Source: an uncultured Opitutales bacterium (GTDB taxonomy: Bacteria > Verrucomicrobiota > Verrucomicrobiia > Opitutales > Intestinicryptomonadaceae). From it: a stretch of 29,475 nucleotides of DNA. The stretch lies in the NCBI GenBank assembly GCA_900552245.1, contig URYY01000009.1, positions 1 to 29,475 on the forward strand. The letters are read 5' to 3'. Positions 24,772 to 29,475 of the stretch are shown piece after piece (the stretch's first letter is position 1; every line of letters begins with the position of its first letter). Position numbers and translations under genes: made by a program. The notes under the pieces were generated by a model. That model was given only the letters and a program-made list of their open reading frames with translations. It did not search any database and was not told the origin of the DNA.

Positions 24772-25725
24772 ATGCCTTTTGCCATATTACAGCTTCTAAT
24801 ACTTGCGGCGCTTTCGATTGCTTCGCTGTTTGTCGGGGTGATAGATTTATCGCTTTTTGATATTTTAAATTTTAGCGATTCCCAGTTGGAGGTTCTGTTT
24901 CTAAGCCGTTTTCCAAGGCTTCTTAGCATACTTGTGGCGGGTTCGAGTTTGGCGGTATCGGGGCTTATAATGCAGCGAATTATGCAGAATAAATTTATAT
25001 CGCCCACAACTTCCGGAACTATGCAGTGGTGTAAATTGGGTGTTATGGTTGCGATTGTTTTTATGCCCGGGGCGCATCAGCTTCTAAGATTTGCCGGGGC
25101 GCTCTTAGTTTCGCTTCTCGGCAGTTTTTTATTCTTAGCTATCGCCAACAAAGTGCGCAGCCGCAATATAGTTTTAGTGCCTCTAATAGGAATTATGTTG
25201 GGCGGAGTTGTTGATGCAGGGGCGACATTTTTTGCGTATAAATACGACATAATCCAAAATATGGCTTCTTGGCTTCAGGGAAATTTTTCTCTGGTTGCGG
25301 CGGGTAATTACGAGCTCTTGTATTTGAGCGTTCCCCTTATGTTGATTGCCTATTTTTATGCCGATTACTTTACGCTTGCCGCAATGGGAAAAGAGACTTC
25401 AAGCGCTCTTGGGCTAAACCACAGGCTAATTGTAAATTTTGGCATCGTGATTGTAAGCGCGGTAAGTTTCATTAGCGTAGTGGGAGTGGGCAATATTCCC
25501 TTTGTCGGGCTTATCGTTCCAAACGTGCTTGCAATCTTTAAGGGAGACGGCGTCAAAAATATATTGTGGGATTGCGCGTGGCTCGGTGCAATACTTGTCT
25601 TGGTTTGCGATATTTTCGGAAGGTTAATTATATTTCCCTACGAAGTTCCGATAGGGGTTATTTTAAGCGTCATAGGAAGTTTCACTTTCTTAATTCTGAT
25701 AAGGAGGGGGCGTAGGCATGCGTAA
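24772..25725 (+). CDS. FecCD-family siderophore ABC permease 1 (CeuB/YclN-like)
   Basis: This 317-residue polytopic membrane protein has the FecCD-family helices. The segment SRFPRLLSILVAGSSLAVSG followed by LIMQRIMQNKFISPTTSG is typical of YclN/CeuB/VctD permeases for catecholate-type siderophores. The conserved C-terminal part is present (VVGVGNIPFVGLIVPN). The ATG at 24772 has an AGGA site just upstream that overlaps the end of the preceding gene; an in-frame TTG lies at 24769. The stop overlaps the next permease by 8 bases, indicating translational coupling. It pairs with the second permease to form the inner-membrane channel. Confidence 0.9.
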   Translation: MPFAILQLLILAALSIASLFVGVIDLSLFDILNFSDSQLEVLFLSRFPRLLSILVAGSSLAVSGLIMQRIMQNKFISPTTSGTMQWCKLGVMVAIVFMPGAHQLLRFAGALLVSLLGSFLFLAIANKVRSRNIVLVPLIGIMLGGVVDAGATFFAYKYDIIQNMASWLQGNFSLVAAGNYELLYLSVPLMLIAYFYADYFTLAAMGKETSSALGLNHRLIVNFGIVIVSAVSFISVVGVGNIPFVGLIVPNVLAIFKGDGVKNILWDCAWLGAILVLVCDIFGRLIIFPYEVPIGVILSVIGSFTFLILIRRGRRHA

Positions 25726-26680
25726 TCTAAACTTTAAAAAAACTTTCGCGCTGCTTGTTGCTTTGGCCTTGTCGCTTTGCCTCTTTTACCTCTTGGGCGA
25801 TCTTGGAAGCGGAGATGTTTTGCGCTACAACCTGTCGAGGCGCTCTGATATTTTATTTGCAATTTTAATTGTTTCTGGCGCTGTCGGGCTTTCTTCGGTG
25901 ATATTCCAAACAATAAGCTCAAACCAAATAATAACTCCGGGAATAATGGGCTTGGATAACTTATATCTGTTTACCCAAACACTCATAATTTATTTCTTTA
26001 GTTCGGGCGAAGCCGAAATGATGGCAGGCGGCAGAGATTTCTTTCTCAGCTTAATTTTGATGCTAATAATTTCAATGGGCTTATTTTTTTACATATTCAA
26101 GTTCAATTCCGGAGATGTGTTTTTTGTAGTTTTAACCGGGCTTGTATTTGGAATCGCCTTCGGGGGGCTGTCGAGCTTTATGCAGGTTATAATAGATCCG
26201 AGCGAGTTCTCAATTTTAGAGGGCAGAATGTTTGCAAGTTTTAATAAGATAAATTTGCACTTAATGTCTGCAAGCGGGCTTTTGGTGGCGCTTACATTCC
26301 TTTGGCTCTCTTCCGCTTTTAGCGAGCTTGATGCGCTAACTTTGGGGCGAAAGTGCGCAATAAGCTTAGGGGTGAATTACAAGGCTGTTGTTCTTAAGAG
26401 CCTTGCCGCAGTTGCCATTTTAACTTCCGCTTCTACTGTATTAGTTGGGCCTGTGACCTTTCTTGGAATTTTAATAGTAAGCATTGCTCGTTTTTTATTT
26501 CCAAGCTACAGGCACTCTATACTGGTATGGGGAAGTATTTTAGTGGGGATAAATATTCTGGTTTTCGGAATGTTAATATGCGAGCGAATTTTGCAATTCT
26601 CGGTTCCGCTAAGCGTAGTCATAAATTTTGCGGGCGGAATCTACTTTATTTATCTAATGTTAAGACTTAAGCGGGTATGA
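25718..26680 (+). CDS. FecCD-family siderophore ABC permease 2 (CeuC/YclO-like)
   Basis: This 320-residue membrane protein is the partner permease. Family segments include SRRSDILFAILIVSGAVGLS, then FQTISSNQIITPGIMGLDNLY, as in YclO/CeuC. ATPase contact occurs through the cytoplasmic loop around GRKCAISLGVNYK, and VLVGPVTFLGILI matches the conserved C-terminal region. The start overlaps the previous gene by 8 bases, and the stop overlaps the ATPase start as ATGA, a strong sign of one translationally coupled operon. Confidence 0.9.
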   Translation: MRNLNFKKTFALLVALALSLCLFYLLGDLGSGDVLRYNLSRRSDILFAILIVSGAVGLSSVIFQTISSNQIITPGIMGLDNLYLFTQTLIIYFFSSGEAEMMAGGRDFFLSLILMLIISMGLFFYIFKFNSGDVFFVVLTGLVFGIAFGGLSSFMQVIIDPSEFSILEGRMFASFNKINLHLMSASGLLVALTFLWLSSAFSELDALTLGRKCAISLGVNYKAVVLKSLAAVAILTSASTVLVGPVTFLGILIVSIARFLFPSYRHSILVWGSILVGINILVFGMLICERILQFSVPLSVVINFAGGIYFIYLMLRLKRV

Positions 26681-27435
26681 TTTCCACAGAATCTCTATCA
26701 AAAAAGTATGGCGAAAACTTTGTCTTAAAAGATGTATCTACAAGTCTTCCCACAAATAAAATCATAGCTTTTATAGGCTGCAATGGGGCGGGCAAAAGCA
26801 CGATGTTAAATTTGATAAGCAGGCTTATTCCGCCAAGCGAAGGCTGCGCTTTTGTAGATTCCAAAAGAATTTCCGATTGGGATACGCGCGAACTTGCAAA
26901 GAGACTAACTATGCTCGGCCAAAGTTTAAATGCGGAAGTTAGAATTACAGTCGGCGAGCTTGTTGCCTTTGGTCGCTTTCCACATTCCGGAGGCCGAATG
27001 ACTGAGCAAGACGAGCTTGCCGTTTCGCAAGCTCTGGCAATCACAGGCATAGAGGATTTGCGCGGGCGTTTTATCGACGAGCTTTCGGGCGGGCAGCGGC
27101 AAATGGCGTATATAGCAATGTGCATTGCGCAGGACACAAAGTACATACTTTTGGACGAGCCTCTGAATAATCTCGATATGGCGCGTTCCGTAAAAATTAT
27201 GAAACTTTTGCGCAGGCTTGTCCGCGAGAAGTCTAAAACAATTTTAATAGTCATTCACGATATAAACTTTGTGTCGTTTTACGCCGACTACATAGCGGCT
27301 TTTAAAGATGGAAAGCTCAAATATCAAGGCGCTTGCGAGGCAATTATGAAATCGGAAATCTTAAGCGACATCTATGGAATGGACATCGCTGTTGAGGATT
27401 ATAAGGGCAGAAAAATTTGCGTGTATTACCAGTAG
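26677..27435 (+). CDS. Siderophore ABC transporter ATPase (CeuD/YclP-like)
   Basis: The 252-residue ATPase powers the iron-chelate importer. Walker A is GCNGAGKS (34-41), Q-loop Gln82, signature LSGGQ (136-140), Walker B YILLDE (156-161), and the switch histidine His194 (IVIHD). The usual FecE/FhuC-type aspartate after the Q-loop region and the LNNLDM D-loop are visible. Start overlaps the second permease by four bases. The C-terminal KICVYYQ tail resembles YclP/CeuD-type ATPases. Confidence 0.95.
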   Translation: MISTESLSKKYGENFVLKDVSTSLPTNKIIAFIGCNGAGKSTMLNLISRLIPPSEGCAFVDSKRISDWDTRELAKRLTMLGQSLNAEVRITVGELVAFGRFPHSGGRMTEQDELAVSQALAITGIEDLRGRFIDELSGGQRQMAYIAMCIAQDTKYILLDEPLNNLDMARSVKIMKLLRRLVREKSKTILIVIHDINFVSFYADYIAAFKDGKLKYQGACEAIMKSEILSDIYGMDIAVEDYKGRKICVYYQ

Positions 27436-27449
27436 AAAGGGAGACTTAT

Positions 27450-28373
27450 ATGAAAGTTGAAATTATAAAGAAAATACGAATTGTTCTGGCGCTAATATTT
27501 GCAATAGCGCTAGTTGCGCTGCTTCTAAAAAACGAAAGCAAGAAAGCCGAGGGAGCCGGAGCTTCGATAGGGGCAAATCCGCAGAGGCTTGTGGTGTTGG
27601 ATTACGGAACTCTCGATACCATAGACGCTCTCGGAGTTGGGGCGGAGCTTGCTGTTCCCAAGGCCTATATGCCCGCATATTTGGGAAAATATAAGGCGGA
27701 TAAGTACACTGATATAGGCGGCGTTAAAGAATTTAATCTCGAGACTATAAATGCGTTTAAGCCGGATCTGATAGTTATTTCCGCCCGCCAGCAGGATTAC
27801 GCCGACAAGCTTGGGGAAATTGCGCCCGTTTACTTTGTAAAGACTGCAATCGCAAAAGATCAAATTGCGGAAACTAAAAAGAATATAAGATTCTTTGGCG
27901 AATTATTCGGCTTAGATTCCCTTGCCGAGAAATCGATATCTGAAATTGAATCCGCCATAGAGCGCGTCAGGCAAAAAGCTAAGCAAAAGCCTTTAAAGAC
28001 GCTTGTGATGATTGCAAACGACGGCAAGCTTTCCGCATTCGGTTCGGGCTCGCGCTTCGGTTTTGTTTACGATGCCCTTGGGCTTGAACAGGCCGATCCC
28101 AACATAAAAGTTGGTCGGCATGGGCAGCTCGTAAATTTTGAATATCTGGCAAAATTAAATCCCGACTTGATTTTAGTTATAGACAGATCGGCAGCCATTG
28201 GCGTCAGCTCAGATAACTCAAAAATTTTTGATAATCCGCTTCTAAAAAATATAAGCGCCGCAAAGTCGGGCAGGATAATTAGGCTTGATCCCGAGTGTTG
28301 GTATTTATCGGGTGGCGGGATAGAATCGACTATGCGAATGATAGAAGAGGTCGAGAGGGCAATATCAAAGTAA
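27450..28373 (+). CDS. Siderophore-binding protein, CeuE/YclQ-like
   Basis: This 307-residue solute-binding protein (FepB/BtuF-like class III) delivers iron chelates to the permease. The ATG at 27450 follows a good ribosome-binding site (AAAGGGAG, 27436-27443). An N-terminal hydrophobic segment (about 9-27) has no lipobox cysteine, so the protein is probably membrane-tethered or a cleaved periplasmic form rather than a lipoprotein. R113 (ISARQ), H224 (GRHGQ) and Y285 (DPECWYLSGGG) line up with R118, H227 and Y288 of Campylobacter CeuE, which hold Fe(III) from tetradentate catecholates. This favours bis-catecholate or hydrolysed-siderophore iron as substrate, although other Fe chelates remain possible. 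Confidence 0.92.
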   Translation: MKVEIIKKIRIVLALIFAIALVALLLKNESKKAEGAGASIGANPQRLVVLDYGTLDTIDALGVGAELAVPKAYMPAYLGKYKADKYTDIGGVKEFNLETINAFKPDLIVISARQQDYADKLGEIAPVYFVKTAIAKDQIAETKKNIRFFGELFGLDSLAEKSISEIESAIERVRQKAKQKPLKTLVMIANDGKLSAFGSGSRFGFVYDALGLEQADPNIKVGRHGQLVNFEYLAKLNPDLILVIDRSAAIGVSSDNSKIFDNPLLKNISAAKSGRIIRLDPECWYLSGGGIESTMRMIEEVERAISK

Positions 28374-28402
28374 GCTTTGCTATTTGCCACAGAGATTGCA
28401 AA

Positions 28403-28441
28403 AAAATGGACGGTAATCCTGCCGTCCATTTTGTTTTTTTT
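28403..28441. terminator. Bidirectional terminator between the iron operon and the subtilase gene
   Basis: A 10-pair stem (AAATGGACGG 28403-28412, CCGTCCATTT 28421-28430) with an 8-base loop has a T-rich run on the plus strand to 28440 and A-rich sequence before it that gives a T-run on the minus strand. It ends both the iron operon and the minus-strand subtilase gene. Confidence 0.9.
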
Positions 28442-28457
28442 GAGGGGGGCTCAGACC

Positions 28458-29475
28458 CTACTTCCGCAGGCTAAAGGTGGCTCTTCTTTTTTTTGCTATG
28501 CAAAGGCCTGCCGCAATTAGCCCTGAGATAGCCGCAAAGAATGCGGGCTCCGGAACTTGACTCAGATTCCACGCAAGCGCGTAAGTTTCGCTGTCGGCGT
28601 TTCCGTAAATTAGGTCTTTAAAGTAAACTTCAAGCGCGTAGTTGCCCTCTTTTTCCAGCGTCAGGTACAGATGCTCAACATTGTTGTATTCGGATACGGA
28701 CTGCGCGATAAGCTCGCGCTCGCCGTTTTCGCCCTCATACCAAAGGCGCAAATCGAGGTTTGCAAAGTAGGAGAGCGCGTCGTCCAAGTCGCTTATGTTT
28801 CCGCTTGTATCGTAAGTTACATCGCCCACCTGCGCTCCAACAAACCAGCAGAGCGTTGCGTTTAAAGTTGCGGATTCGGAATCAGTACTGAAGTAATAGA
28901 AGTCTGAGTCTGAGGCGGTTACATTCTCTAAGAATGAAGTTTCGCCGAACTTTTCGTACTCTTTGAGCGCTTGGCTGGCATTTAGCGCGCCTGCGCCTGT
29001 GTAGTAGTCGAGCGATTGGCTTGTGGAAAGCACGTTTGAGTAATTTTTACCGTCAACTTCAACGGAATCCATCATCTTGCTTCCATTATCCCAGGAATCG
29101 AGCTTTGAAGCGGAGTTAAGAAGAATTGCTTTTACAAGGCGAGCGTCGCGGCTTGAGGCGGGCATATTGCTTTCTTTTGAGTAGGATAGCATGAGCGTTG
29201 CAACAGAGGAAACTATTGGCGCCGCAAAGCTTGTGCCGCTTATATTCAGAAGTTCTCCATTGTAATTTAGCGTATAGACGGTTCCGGCAGTAGAAATATC
29301 GACGGCACTCACCACGCCCTTTATCACGGTCTTTGTCTGCGGATTGTAAAAGTCGTTGGGGCCGTAGGAGCTTGTTGATGCGACTGAGGAAAAATTCGTC
29401 TTATCGTCGAGTGCACCAACTTTTATAACGTTCATGTTTTTATAGGGCGAATTTACAAAGCCTGGGCCCTCATCG
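28458..29475 (-). CDS. Subtilase (S8) with PEP-CTERM sorting tail, partial
   Basis: The reading frame is open to the window edge, so only the C-terminal ~338 residues are seen; the catalytic Asp and His lie outside. The nucleophile is in SGTSFAAP, the S8 serine motif, preceded by the typical NVIKVGA strand. A Ser/Tyr/Asp-rich, probably beta-rich domain follows. The C-terminus has VPEP, a hydrophobic helix (FFAAISGLIAAGLCIA) and a basic KKRR run: a PEP-CTERM signal for exosortase processing. This points to a cell-envelope or secreted protease, common in Verrucomicrobiota. It converges on the iron operon but is probably unrelated. Confidence 0.87.
   Translation of the reverse strand, partial: DEGPGFVNSPYKNMNVIKVGALDDKTNFSSVASTSSYGPNDFYNPQTKTVIKGVVSAVDISTAGTVYTLNYNGELLNISGTSFAAPIVSSVATLMLSYSKESNMPASSRDARLVKAILLNSASKLDSWDNGSKMMDSVEVDGKNYSNVLSTSQSLDYYTGAGALNASQALKEYEKFGETSFLENVTASDSDFYYFSTDSESATLNATLCWFVGAQVGDVTYDTSGNISDLDDALSYFANLDLRLWYEGENGERELIAQSVSEYNNVEHLYLTLEKEGNYALEVYFKDLIYGNADSETYALAWNLSQVPEPAFFAAISGLIAAGLCIAKKRRATFSLRK

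Overview
The window looks like chromosomal DNA of a Verrucomicrobiota bacterium, probably Opitutae/Opitutales and perhaps gut-associated. This is inferred from a secreted Gfo/Idh/MocA oxidoreductase beside ThuA and ThuA-HEAT-discoidin proteins, a subtilase with a C-terminal VPEP (PEP-CTERM) sorting tag, outer-membrane porins (Gram-negative envelope) and many genes with weak Shine-Dalgarno sites. No phage, insertion sequence, CRISPR array or rRNA was seen.

Layout. Positions 1-744 hold only a minus-strand tRNA(CAU) and AT-rich spacer. 745-6747 is a three-gene exported-protein operon (sugar-type dehydrogenase, ThuA protein, ThuA-HEAT-discoidin fusion) with a strong terminator, probably for 3-keto-glycoside chemistry. 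7134-9213 is sucCD, preceded by a 330-base unexplained leader. 9326-11432 is a catalase gene divergent from a PerR-like Fur-family regulator. 11448-15595 (minus) carries a large DUF2339 membrane protein and holA. 15751-18535 carries hflX and an OprO/P-type porin.

The most interesting part is 18871-28441, an apparent iron-acquisition island. A DtxR/MntR-family repressor gene is flanked by four copies of the dyad TTAG-N6-CTAA. It is followed by a tightly packed same-strand run: OprB-type porin, imelysin, tri-haem DUF1111-type oxidoreductase lipoprotein, chorismatase-like YjgF/RidA-superfamily protein, two FecCD-type permeases, ATPase, and a CeuE/YclQ-type siderophore-binding protein. It ends at a strong bidirectional terminator. 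The binding protein keeps the His, Tyr and Arg that CeuE uses for tetradentate catecholate-iron. There is no TonB receptor, so the porin may be the outer-membrane entry route. A chorismate-related enzyme inside the operon raises the possibility that a small aromatic chelator is made or processed here. I know of no described system with exactly this gene set.

The window ends inside a minus-strand subtilase gene with a PEP-CTERM tail (28458 to beyond 29475).
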